63,691 nt of DNA from positions 1-63,691 of the forward strand of contig JAZKDE010000106.1 of the NCBI GenBank assembly GCA_040387735.1. The letters are read 5' to 3'. This DNA comes from Arcicella sp040387735. Lineage in GTDB: Bacteria; Bacteroidota; Bacteroidia; Cytophagales; Spirosomataceae. This document shows, in pieces, positions 45,513-53,325 of the stretch. The notes below the pieces were generated by a model. The model saw nothing but the letters and a program-made list of their open reading frames with translations, ran no database searches and was not told the DNA's origin. A program made the position numbers and the translations under genes. Numbering within the stretch: the first letter of the stretch is position 1; each line of letters opens with the position of its first letter.

Positions 45513-46058
45513 TTGAAAGGCGATTATCAGGAGGCATCTTTGCAGTACCAACTTCTTTCCAAGCAGTCTTTTTTTACCCCATCTGAAGTAACTTTAAATT
45601 ATGCTCATTCATTATTTGAGTTGAAAGATACCTTGGCTGCTCGTAAAAAATATGCTCAATTGGCGAGTTTGAAGGAGCCAAATTTGGCATCAACTACTTA
45701 TTCACAATTAGGAATTATATTTTGTAATGAAAAAGACACTGTTCGTGCATTAACTTTGTTTAAAGAAGCATTAATTCTAAAGCCAGATAACGAAATTGCT
45801 CGTTATAATTATGAACTGTTGAAAAAACAATATAAATCGCAACGGAATAAAGTCGAGAATCCCTCCAAGCCTAAAAATAATCTGCCTAATCCTCCGCCGC
45901 AAACGCAACAAGAAAAAGCAGAAGTTGCCAAAGAAGATTCTCAAAAAGAAAAGGCCAAAACTATTTTGGATGGTATGAAAAATAATGAAGTTCAATATAT
46001 TCAACAAAGACAAAATTTAGTAAAAAGTAAAGAGTCACGAATCACGCAAAACTGGTAA
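45513..46058 (+). CDS. TPR protein (BatC-like) with missing canonical start
   Basis: 181 residues when started at a TTG (45513), but this cuts into the first TPR unit. The same frame is open back to 45396 and encodes a hydrophobic signal-like stretch (NINSIIFYIFLWIIDNSSF) before ATLDAQRAYL, with no ATG, GTG or TTG between the upstream stop (45393) and 45513; ATA (45408) or ATT (45420) are the only plausible starts. TPR units cover about 1-120 and a Lys/Pro/Gln-rich linker and charged tail follow. Position after the VWA gene fits BatC. It could be a pseudogene, use a rare start, or reflect a sequence error. Confidence 0.6.
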   Translation: MKGDYQEASLQYQLLSKQSFFTPSEVTLNYAHSLFELKDTLAARKKYAQLASLKEPNLASTTYSQLGIIFCNEKDTVRALTLFKEALILKPDNEIARYNYELLKKQYKSQRNKVENPSKPKNNLPNPPPQTQQEKAEVAKEDSQKEKAKTILDGMKNNEVQYIQQRQNLVKSKESRITQNW

Positions 46059-46068
46059 GTATAAATTT

Positions 46069-47250
46069 ATGAATACGCAAGAAGTGTATATTGTGTCGGC
46101 CGTAAGAACGCCGATTGGAAGTTTTGGAGGGGCATTATCAAGCCTCTCGGCCACTGAATTAGGAAGTATCGCCATTAAAGGTGCTATTGAAAAGGCGGGG
46201 ATCAAACCTGAAATGGTTGAAGAAGTTATTATGGGAAACGTAGTTTCTGCAAATGTTGGACAAGCACCTGCTCGTCAAGCGGCAATTGGAGCTGGTTTAC
46301 CGTATCAAGTTCGTTGTACAACTGTTAATAAAGTGTGTGCCTCGGGAGCAAAAGCTATTATTTATGCCGCTCAGAGCATTATGTTAGGAATCACAGAAGT
46401 AGCAGTGGCTGGAGGAATGGAAAGTATGTCAAATGCCCCATTCTACGTTCCGAGAGCGAGATTTGGCTATAAATATGGTTCGGGAACGCTGGTTGATGGA
46501 TTAGAAAAAGATGGCCTAATGGATGCTTATGACCAAATTGCGATGGGTTTTTACGCTGATCAAACTGCTCGTAAGTATGGTTTTAGTCGTGAAGCACAGG
46601 ATAATTATGCCATTGATTCGTACAAACGTGCGGCAGAAGCAACTGAGAACGGTTATTTCAAGGATGAAATTATTCCAGTGGAAGTTCAAACGAGAAAAGG
46701 AACAATCACCGTTTCGGAGGATGAAGAATACAAAAATGTTAATTTTGAGAAAATTCCAACTCTGAAATCAGCTTTTGAAAAAAGAGGAACTGTCACTGCA
46801 GCTAACTCTTCAACTTTGAATGATGGAGCTTCGGCATTAGTTTTGATGTCGAGAAAAAAGGCCGAAAAGTTGGGCTTATTGCCATTAGCAAAAATTATTG
46901 GTTTTGCCGATGCAGAACAAGAACCTGCTTTATTCACTACAACTCCAACGGTTGCGGTTCCCAAAGCCATTAAAATGGCAAACTTAATCAAAGAAGAAAT
47001 TGATTATTTTGAGATAAACGAAGCATTTTCAGTTGTACCTTTGGCGTTTGAAAAAATGCTTGAAATTCCTCACAAAAAAGTAAATATTTTTGGAGGTGCT
47101 GTTTCTTTAGGTCATCCACTGGGAGCATCGGGAGCAAGAATTTTAACAACATTAATATCAGTTCTCAAACACACAAAAGGAAGATACGGTGCAGCAGGAA
47201 TTTGTAATGGTGGCGGAGGTGCAACGGCAATTGTAATTGAAAGAATGTAA
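46069..47250 (+). CDS. Acetyl-CoA C-acyltransferase (thiolase)
   Basis: A 393-residue thiolase of the biosynthetic/degradative type II family. The nucleophile Cys is in TTVNKVCASGAKAI (about residue 89), the His in GGAVSLGHPLGASGARI and the second Cys in GICNGGGGATAIVIE. It condenses two acetyl-CoA or cleaves 3-ketoacyl-CoA in fatty acid or ketone metabolism; direction cannot be told from sequence. It begins 10 bp after the TPR gene stop. The usual partner (3-hydroxyacyl-CoA dehydrogenase) is not adjacent. Confidence 0.93.
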   Translation: MNTQEVYIVSAVRTPIGSFGGALSSLSATELGSIAIKGAIEKAGIKPEMVEEVIMGNVVSANVGQAPARQAAIGAGLPYQVRCTTVNKVCASGAKAIIYAAQSIMLGITEVAVAGGMESMSNAPFYVPRARFGYKYGSGTLVDGLEKDGLMDAYDQIAMGFYADQTARKYGFSREAQDNYAIDSYKRAAEATENGYFKDEIIPVEVQTRKGTITVSEDEEYKNVNFEKIPTLKSAFEKRGTVTAANSSTLNDGASALVLMSRKKAEKLGLLPLAKIIGFADAEQEPALFTTTPTVAVPKAIKMANLIKEEIDYFEINEAFSVVPLAFEKMLEIPHKKVNIFGGAVSLGHPLGASGARILTTLISVLKHTKGRYGAAGICNGGGGATAIVIERM

Positions 47251-47293
47251 TTTTTTTTAGGTAGATAGGTGGGAAGCATTAGCTATGAGGTAG

Positions 47294-47346
47294 TAGGTAT
47301 GAGATATAAATCATAATTATTACTTATACTTTATACTTCATACCTA
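47294..47346. repeat. Heptamer-period repeat and inverted repeat before purC
   Basis: The DNA from 47318 reads tattact-tatactt-tatactt-catacct, four near copies of a 7-bp unit. The arms taggtatgagatataa (47294-47309) and ttatacttcataccta (47331-47346) also form a near-perfect inverted repeat. It ends 15 bp before the purC ATG, so it is part of the leader and could fold over the start. Confidence 0.6.
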
Positions 47347-47360
47347 TTTCCTACACAAAT

Positions 47361-48305
47361 ATGAACACAATACAAATAACAAATTTTAATTTTCCCGAAC
47401 AAACAGGCTTTTACAAAGGTAAAGTACGTGATGTTTATTCCTTTGATAACCTGTTGGTGATGATTGCTTCTGATAGGATTTCAGCCTTTGATGTAGTGCT
47501 TCCGAGAGCAATTCCTTATAAAGGACAAGTGTTGAATCAAATTGCGGAACACTTTTTGAATGCAACCCGGGATGTTGTTCCTAACTGGCTTGTGGCTACT
47601 CCTGACCCGAATGTAAGCGTAGGTTTGAAATGCGAAACGTACCCAGTTGAAATGGTCGTGAGAGGATATTTAGCTGGTCATGCTTGGCGTACTTACAAAT
47701 CTGGTTTGCGAGTTTTATGTGGCGTTACTTTGCCAGAAGGCTTGAAGGAAAATGATAAATTACCAACACCAATTATTACACCAACAACTAAGGCACACGA
47801 AGGACACGACGAAGATATTTCTCGTGAAGAAATTCTTGCTCAAGGCTTAGTTACTGAAAATGAATACGTTCAGTTGGAGAAATATACGTTTGCATTGTTT
47901 GCAAAAGGTACTGAAATGGCAGCGGAACAAGGTTTGATTTTGGTGGATACAAAGTACGAATTTGGTAATAAAGATGGACAAATTACGTTAATTGACGAAA
48001 TTCACACGCCTGATTCTTCAAGATATTTTTATTTAGAAGGTTACCAAGAGCGTCAAGATAAAGGAGAAGCTCAGAAACAATTATCTAAAGAATTTGTAAG
48101 AGAATGGTTGATTGCGAATGGTTTTCAAGGAAAAGATGGACAATCGATTCCAGAAATGTCAGATGAGTGGGTAAATCAAATTTCAGAGCGTTATATCGAA
48201 CTTTTTGAAAAAGTTACGGGTAAAAAGTTTGAAAAAGATAATACCAATGACGTTTTGAAAAGAGTTGAAACTAACATTAACAATTATTTGGTTTCAAATC
48301 AGTAA
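47361..48305 (+). CDS. purC: Phosphoribosylaminoimidazole-succinocarboxamide synthase
   Basis: A 314-residue SAICAR synthase joining CAIR and aspartate in purine synthesis with ATP. Signatures are GKVRDVYSFDNLLVMIASDRISAFD (ATP-binding), VEMVVRGYLAGHAWRTYKSG and LILVDTKYEFGNKDGQITLIDEIHTPDSSR. The length and the insertion TPTTKAHEGHDEDISREEIL match the longer PurC type found in Bacteroidota rather than the about 240-residue E. coli enzyme. It starts after the heptamer-repeat leader. Confidence 0.96.
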   Translation: MNTIQITNFNFPEQTGFYKGKVRDVYSFDNLLVMIASDRISAFDVVLPRAIPYKGQVLNQIAEHFLNATRDVVPNWLVATPDPNVSVGLKCETYPVEMVVRGYLAGHAWRTYKSGLRVLCGVTLPEGLKENDKLPTPIITPTTKAHEGHDEDISREEILAQGLVTENEYVQLEKYTFALFAKGTEMAAEQGLILVDTKYEFGNKDGQITLIDEIHTPDSSRYFYLEGYQERQDKGEAQKQLSKEFVREWLIANGFQGKDGQSIPEMSDEWVNQISERYIELFEKVTGKKFEKDNTNDVLKRVETNINNYLVSNQ

Positions 48306-48344
48306 TTTTACATCAAATTAAAAACAAAAAGATTTTAAAATTTT

Positions 48345-48770
48345 ATGGAATTTAAGGTAGAAAAAAATGAGCAATTCGCTCTAATCGAACTTAAAGAGAC
48401 TTCTTTAACACAGGAAAACTCATCCAGCCTCGAAGAAATTGTCAGAAAACTTTTTAGAGAAGGCTACGGAAATATGATTATGGAGTTTAATTCTATTGAA
48501 GAATTAGATGGTTTTGGAGTTTCGTTGATTCGTAAGGCAAACAAAATTTGTTTGAATGAATTGGGGCTTTTAATAATTGTAACGAAAAATCAAGATATTA
48601 TTGACCAATTAGATGGGGCAAAAATTGAAGATTTAACGGTGATGCCAACAGTGCAAGAGGCGATTGATGCCGTTTATTTGAATGAATTAGAAAACGATTT
48701 TCAGTCTGACGAAGACGATGAATATGACCATGGCGAATATGGTGATGGAGGAAAAGAGGAAGACTATTGA
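48345..48770 (+). CDS. STAS-domain protein with non-phosphorylatable switch and acidic tail
   Basis: A 141-residue STAS (SpoIIAA/anti-sigma-factor antagonist-like) domain covering about 1-105, followed by a very acidic tail (FQSDEDDEYDHGEYGDGG). The usual phosphorylation site 'DSSG' reads DGFG in SIEELDGFGVSLIRK, so the Ser switch is missing. It cannot then be controlled by an SpoIIAB-type kinase in the known way. No anti-sigma kinase or phosphatase is in the window. It lies 39 bp after purC, and ribonuclease Z follows after a terminator, a pairing that may be conserved in the order. Confidence 0.8.
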   Translation: MEFKVEKNEQFALIELKETSLTQENSSSLEEIVRKLFREGYGNMIMEFNSIEELDGFGVSLIRKANKICLNELGLLIIVTKNQDIIDQLDGAKIEDLTVMPTVQEAIDAVYLNELENDFQSDEDDEYDHGEYGDGGKEEDY

Positions 48771-48787
48771 TTTCAAAACTCATAAAC

Positions 48788-48827
48788 AAAAAAGCCTTGT
48801 CTTACGTTAGTTTGATAAGGCTTTTTT
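48788..48827 (+). terminator. Terminator between the STAS gene and ribonuclease Z
   Basis: The arms aaaaaagcctt (48788-48798) and aaggctttttt (48817-48827) pair perfectly and end in a T-tract. It lies 17 bp after the STAS stop, so ribonuclease Z is probably transcribed from its own promoter. Confidence 0.88.
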
Positions 48828-48906
48828 AATTTGGTTATCATTCATTAATTATTTTTGAAATAATTTAATGAAATTGATTTCTCATCATTTTAGTGAAAAT
48901 GGTTTT

Positions 48907-48938
48907 CTGATAACAACTAACCAATAACTGATAACAAC
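48907..48938. repeat. Direct repeat of ctgataacaac before ribonuclease Z
   Basis: The 11-mer ctgataacaac occurs at 48907-48917 and 48928-48938, ending two bases before the TTG start. It contains the reverse complement of the CAGTTAT heptamer seen before lptE, so it belongs to the same dispersed repeat family. Confidence 0.65.
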
Positions 48939-48939
48939 C

Positions 48940-49866
48940 TTGAGTATTCATTTAACTATTTTAGGAACAGGCTCAGCTACACCTGTTCTCGGCAGAAACC
49001 CGACTGCTCATTACTTGCAAATCGAGCAGGATGGATATTTAATTGATTGTGGGGAAGGTACTCAAAATCAGTTACTTCGGTATAAACTTCGGCCAACTCG
49101 TTTGAAGTATATCTTCATTACGCACCTTCATGGTGATCATTATTTTGGTTTGATTGGTTTGATTTCTACCTTAAATATGCACCGAAGAACGGATGATTTA
49201 TGGATTTTTGGACCAAAAGGACTCGCTGAAATTATTACTATTCAACTTAAATATTCTGATTCTTGGTTGAATTTTAAGGTGCATTTTATTGAAACTGAGA
49301 CGGAAAAGTCGTACCAATTATTTGAAAATGAACAAGTTACCGTGACAACTATTCCATTAATCCATCGTGTGCCATGTTGTGGTTTTTTGTTTAGAGAAAA
49401 GCCCCAAAAACGAAAAATTATCAAAGAAACCATGCCTTCTGACCTTACGATAGAGCAAATTAGACTATTGAAAATTGGGGAAGATATTTTATTTGAAAAT
49501 GGTGAGATAAAGTACAAAAATGAGGAATATACCATTCCTACCTCAAAGACAAAGAGTTACGCTTTTTGTTCGGATACGCTCTATTATAAACCTACCATTG
49601 ACATAATTAAAAATGTAGATTTGTTGTACCACGAAGCTACTTTTCTCCATGATTTACTGCCAAGAGCAACACAAACTTGTCACTCAACGGCAAAGCAAGC
49701 TGGAAAAATGGCTAAGAAAGCAAATGTTGGTAAATTAATTATTGGCCACTTTTCATCTCGATACAAAGATTTGGAACCACTTCTCAGCGAAGCTCAATCG
49801 GTCTTTCCAAATACAGTTTTAGCCGAGGATGGATTAGGAATTGACGTGGTGTCATATAAAAGGTAA
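48940..49866 (+). CDS. rnz: Ribonuclease Z (tRNA 3' processing)
   Basis: A 308-residue metallo-beta-lactamase-fold endonuclease that trims pre-tRNA 3' ends. The zinc motif is FITHLHGDHYFGLIGL (HxHxDH) near residue 63. Further ligand motifs are LIHRVPCCGFLF, YAFCSDTLYY and KLIIGHFSSRYKD. The start is a TTG at 48940 directly after the repeat, giving MSIHLTILGTGSATPV, which is the family N-terminus, so the rare start is likely genuine. A bidirectional-looking terminator follows the stop. Confidence 0.95.
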   Translation: MSIHLTILGTGSATPVLGRNPTAHYLQIEQDGYLIDCGEGTQNQLLRYKLRPTRLKYIFITHLHGDHYFGLIGLISTLNMHRRTDDLWIFGPKGLAEIITIQLKYSDSWLNFKVHFIETETEKSYQLFENEQVTVTTIPLIHRVPCCGFLFREKPQKRKIIKETMPSDLTIEQIRLLKIGEDILFENGEIKYKNEEYTIPTSKTKSYAFCSDTLYYKPTIDIIKNVDLLYHEATFLHDLLPRATQTCHSTAKQAGKMAKKANVGKLIIGHFSSRYKDLEPLLSEAQSVFPNTVLAEDGLGIDVVSYKR

Positions 49867-49896
49867 TTCGTAAAATATTATATTTAACCGCTGAGC

Positions 49897-49929
49897 AAAA
49901 GGGAGAATTCGTATGGATTCTCCCTTTTT
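49897..49929 (+). terminator. Terminator after ribonuclease Z
   Basis: The arms aaaagggagaat (49897-49908) and attctcccttttt (49917-49929) pair perfectly and end in a T-tract. It lies 30 bp after the rnz stop. Confidence 0.85.
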
Positions 49930-50823
49930 GTTTGGATAAAAATACTCAAATTTGTCGTGTTATAAATACTCAAATATTGGAATATTGCAATATTTTTGTC
50001 GATATTTAGATTGTTTTTAAAAACCTATTTTTGTTAATATTTCAATAATTAAGTAATTTTTGGTTATAATTAAATCTTATTTTTTTATAATATTCAATAA
50101 ATATTCAATTTTAGAGTATTTATTAAACATAGTTTTTTTTTAGTTATCGCCTGTTTTTGTTTGAACTATATCCAATATTACTTTTTAAATTATATTTTAT
50201 TAATAATAAATATAATTTAAAAAGTAATATTAGTGCATTTTTATATTTTTTCATCAATTCTCTTTTATTTCATAAAATGAACCACTACTTTTAGTTAATA
50301 ATTCTTGAATAAATACAATTATTATCCTTCAAATACTTCCTTTCCGACCGCAAAATGAGATGTGTTTGATTTTTGTTTATCCTTCTTAATTAAAGAGTGG
50401 ATTTTAAACATTATCTTTTTTGCTTCGAACAAACGATAGGATTATTTTGGAAGAATTTGTTTGTTATTTTCATTGAATTTTTGACTGAGAAAATACATTG
50501 CCATTTTTAATATTTTCTCTTCAGTCCAAATAATACAAGCCGAGCGGTCGGAGTTTTGTAAGTTTTGGTTCTGAAAGAGAAACCTTCAACCAAAACCCTG
50601 ATAATAAATGATAAAAACTTTTACTCATTATTGGGCTAATGTCTAAAGTGATATTAGCGATATATTTTAGAAATTTCGGTAGGTATTCGATTACTGAATC
50701 TAAAATTGTCCATTATTCTAATTTTCAAAGTGCTTAACAATTGTTGAGATAATTCACAAAAGTGTTTTACGCTCAGGCTTATCAACAAAAAAACATTTAT
50801 TCAAACAAAATCTAAGAATCTCC
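49930..50823. other. AT-rich non-coding gap before the aminotransferase gene
   Basis: About 900 bp with no credible gene on either strand. The part from 49,960 to 50,300 is extremely AT-rich. It contains the perfect 24-bp inverted repeat listed separately and, further on, a 9-bp stem (gttttggtt 50562-50570 / aaccaaaac 50588-50596). No known RNA family or promoter could be assigned. Confidence 0.5.
50174..50231. repeat. Perfect 24-bp inverted repeat, loop 10 nt
   Basis: The left arm runs 50174-50197 (starting aatattactttttaaa) and the right arm 50208-50231 (ending taaaaagtaatatt). All 24 positions pair. The loop is tattaataat. There is no T-tract context typical of a terminator and no gene end within 250 bp. 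It could form a cruciform in DNA or a hairpin RNA. Confidence 0.85.
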
Positions 50824-52011
50824 ATGAAAAACACGATTAACAGACGCAATCTTTTAAAGTCGGGCTTGATGACAATTAGTGGTATGGCTTTGGCTCCACA
50901 TATCTCGATGGGAGCTTTTCCTCAAGCATCTTTTAAGGTTGATATGCAAAACAGACTGTATTATAGTCCGCTTGTACGAGAATATTTTTTAGATGAAAAA
51001 CCAAATGTTGCTGCTATGGTAGCTCGTTTGAATGCAAACGAAAACCCTTATGGTCCGCCAGAAAGTACTAAAAAAGCAGTTTGTGATTCTGTGGCTGGAG
51101 GAAATCGTTATTCTTGGAAAGAATTAGCTTCTTTGGTTGATAAAATTGCTAAAAAAGAAGGTGTAACAACTAACCATATTATGATGGGACCTGGTTCATC
51201 TGATTTACTTGAAAAAGTAGCTTTAGTGTTATTCATGAAAGGTGGAAATGTAGTTTCGGCTGACCCAACTTATATGTCTTTAATTCGAGTGGCGGAATCA
51301 GTTGGAGCTACGTGGAAGGCGATTCCATGTAAAAGCGATTGGTCGCATGATTTAAAAGCAATGGAAGCAGCGATTGATAAAGATACGAAAATGGTTTATA
51401 TCTGTAACCCTAACAACCCAGTTGGTAGTATTACAGCGGGTAAAGATTTATTAGATTTCTGTTCAAGAGTGTCGGAAAAAGTGCCAATTTTTATTGATGA
51501 AGCTTATCTTGAATTAGCCGAGGGCACTGGTACTGAAAGTATGGTTTCGTTACTTTCTCAAAAGAAGAATGTAATCATCGCTCGTACATTCTCAAAAATC
51601 ATGGGTATGGCTGGTCTTCGTGTTGGTTACGCAGTGGCACAACCTGAATTCTTGGATAAAATTCAAAAAATTACAAGAGGTGGAATGGGAATTTCTCATA
51701 CTTCAGTTTTAGGAGCTATGGCCAGTTTTGAAGATGCAGATTTCCAATCTATGACTAAGAAATTGAACACAGAATGTAAATCGTACGTATATGAAAATCT
51801 GACGAAGATGAATTACAAATACATTCCATCTTATACCAATTTTGTTATTTTTCCGATTAATATTCCAGGAAAAGAATTCCTTGCCAAAATGACTTCTAAA
51901 GGAATTATGGTTAGAGCTTTTGATATTCAAAATAAGCCTTGGTGCAGAGTTAGTATGGGAACTATGGATGAAATGAAACTCTTTGTGAAAGCATTAGGTG
52001 AGTTATCTTAG
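50824..52011 (+). CDS. Tat-exported PLP aminotransferase (HisC-like)
   Basis: A 395-residue class I/II aminotransferase preceded by a twin-arginine signal (NRRNLLKSGLMTISGMALA, about 6-25). PLP-binding Lys is in ARTFSKIMGMAGLRVGYA; the ring-stacking and phosphate motifs NENPYGPPEST, GPGSSDLL, CNPNNPVGS and IDEAYLE are intact, so the enzyme should be active. Its closest soluble relatives are histidinol-phosphate aminotransferases, but export of a PLP enzyme in folded form suggests a periplasmic role on amino acids or cell-wall precursors. The substrate is unknown. An AEC-type permease gene follows 116 bp downstream. Confidence 0.85.
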   Translation: MKNTINRRNLLKSGLMTISGMALAPHISMGAFPQASFKVDMQNRLYYSPLVREYFLDEKPNVAAMVARLNANENPYGPPESTKKAVCDSVAGGNRYSWKELASLVDKIAKKEGVTTNHIMMGPGSSDLLEKVALVLFMKGGNVVSADPTYMSLIRVAESVGATWKAIPCKSDWSHDLKAMEAAIDKDTKMVYICNPNNPVGSITAGKDLLDFCSRVSEKVPIFIDEAYLELAEGTGTESMVSLLSQKKNVIIARTFSKIMGMAGLRVGYAVAQPEFLDKIQKITRGGMGISHTSVLGAMASFEDADFQSMTKKLNTECKSYVYENLTKMNYKYIPSYTNFVIFPINIPGKEFLAKMTSKGIMVRAFDIQNKPWCRVSMGTMDEMKLFVKALGELS

Positions 52012-52033
52012 TTTTTTGTCATAGATTATAAGG

Positions 52034-52062
52034 ATTTGGGGAAGTCTATGACTTCTCCAAAT
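52034..52062. terminator. Hairpin after the exported aminotransferase gene
   Basis: The arms atttggggaagtc (52034-52046) and gacttctccaaat (52050-52062) pair with a single G-T wobble around a 3-nt loop. It lies 22 bp after the stop codon and 65 bp before the permease start. No T-tract follows. Confidence 0.6.
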
Positions 52063-52127
52063 TAATTAGTTGAGTATTTATTTCATCATACAACAAACAT
52101 TTAATTCACCTTTTTTCAGGGAAAATT

Positions 52128-53222
52128 ATGCTCGAAGCAGTACAAAAAACGCTTATCCTAATTCTATTAATAGGATTAGGGTTTGCACTTAGAGGTAAAA
52201 TCAAGAACAAAACTGAGATAAACGGTATTAAAGAAATCATTCTGTCTATCGCATTACCTTCAACGGTTTTTATCGCTTTGATGGGAATTAAAATAAGTTT
52301 TTCGTTACTTATTTATCCAATTTTAACGCTTGGTTTTAACTTTTTTATATTCTTATCAGCTCCATATTTTTTGCCTATTTTTGGCATCGACAAAGACAGT
52401 ACCTCTGGCAGAACGCTCACGATGTTGTTACCGTCTTTAGCACCAGGTTTATCAAGTTTTCCATTTATTAACGAGTTTTTAGGGGATGATTCACTCGCCT
52501 TAGCGGCAATGGGTGATGTAGGAAACAAGTTTTTTGCATTGAATTTTTTGTATTTCATTGCGTTGAATATGTACATGAAAAATAATCAAACGGAGGATGT
52601 ACAAGAAAAAGGAAAAGTAAAAAGTTTGTTGCTCAGTTTAGTGAAAGAACCCATCAATATCATCATGTTATTGGCGATTGGATTTTTATCGTTTGGAGTC
52701 AACATGACTTCAATGCCAACAGTTGTATCGGAATTATTCAATCGTGCGAGTAGTTTAATGACTCCTTTAGTGTTGATTTATATTGGCTTGGCAGTTCAAT
52801 TTAAAGAAGGAAAAATAAAGTTAGTCAGTTCAATATTGCTTTTCAGAGCAGGCATTACGCTCTTATTCAGTGTTTTAATGATTAAAGTTTTTAATATTAA
52901 TAATCCCAACCTCATCCTTTTAGCTGTGGTTGTACCGTTGAGTTCTTGTAGCTTTTGGCCTTTTGCCCATATTTCAGCAATAAATTTGAAAGAAGAGGAT
53001 AAGAATTACGCAAAAGAGAGAAGAACTTTTGATATGAACTTGGCGGTACTCATTTTAGCATTTTCATTGCCACTTTCAACTATCTTGGTGATGGGAATTT
53101 TAGCATCGGGTCAGTTTTTTGCTGATACAAGTACACTTTTCATTTTTGGTTTAATCTTAACGGGTTTAGGACTTGCTCCACATCTTATTAAGAAACCATA
53201 TTTTAAATTTTCAAAAGCATAA
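52128..53222 (+). CDS. AEC-type membrane transporter
   Basis: A 364-residue polytopic protein with about ten membrane segments in two halves separated by a charged loop (KNNQTEDVQEKGKVKSLL near 160), as in the AEC (auxin efflux carrier) family PF03547. Conserved-looking helix breaks include SIALPSTVFIALMG in the first half and SLMTPLVLIYIGLAV and LLAVVVPLSSCSFWPFAH in the second. Bacterial members export or import organic acids or amino acid derivatives. The substrate cannot be told from sequence. It may act with the exported aminotransferase gene upstream, on the evidence of neighbourhood only. Confidence 0.75.
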   Translation: MLEAVQKTLILILLIGLGFALRGKIKNKTEINGIKEIILSIALPSTVFIALMGIKISFSLLIYPILTLGFNFFIFLSAPYFLPIFGIDKDSTSGRTLTMLLPSLAPGLSSFPFINEFLGDDSLALAAMGDVGNKFFALNFLYFIALNMYMKNNQTEDVQEKGKVKSLLLSLVKEPINIIMLLAIGFLSFGVNMTSMPTVVSELFNRASSLMTPLVLIYIGLAVQFKEGKIKLVSSILLFRAGITLLFSVLMIKVFNINNPNLILLAVVVPLSSCSFWPFAHISAINLKEEDKNYAKERRTFDMNLAVLILAFSLPLSTILVMGILASGQFFADTSTLFIFGLILTGLGLAPHLIKKPYFKFSKA

Positions 53223-53240
53223 ATAAACGTCATCTGAGTA

Positions 53241-53293
53241 CAAAATAAATCCTTCAATTATTGTTTTAAGCAATAGTTGAAGGATTTATTTTG
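53241..53293. terminator. Long hairpin between convergent permease and surface-protein genes
   Basis: The arms caaaataaatccttcaa (53241-53257) and ttgaaggatttattttg (53277-53293) pair over 17 bp. The inner ttattg/caatag adds five more pairs and a wobble. It lies between the two convergent stop codons and is bordered by A/T runs. Confidence 0.75.
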
Positions 53294-53325
53294 TTATTTT
53301 TAACAGAAGATTGCTGAAAAATTGT

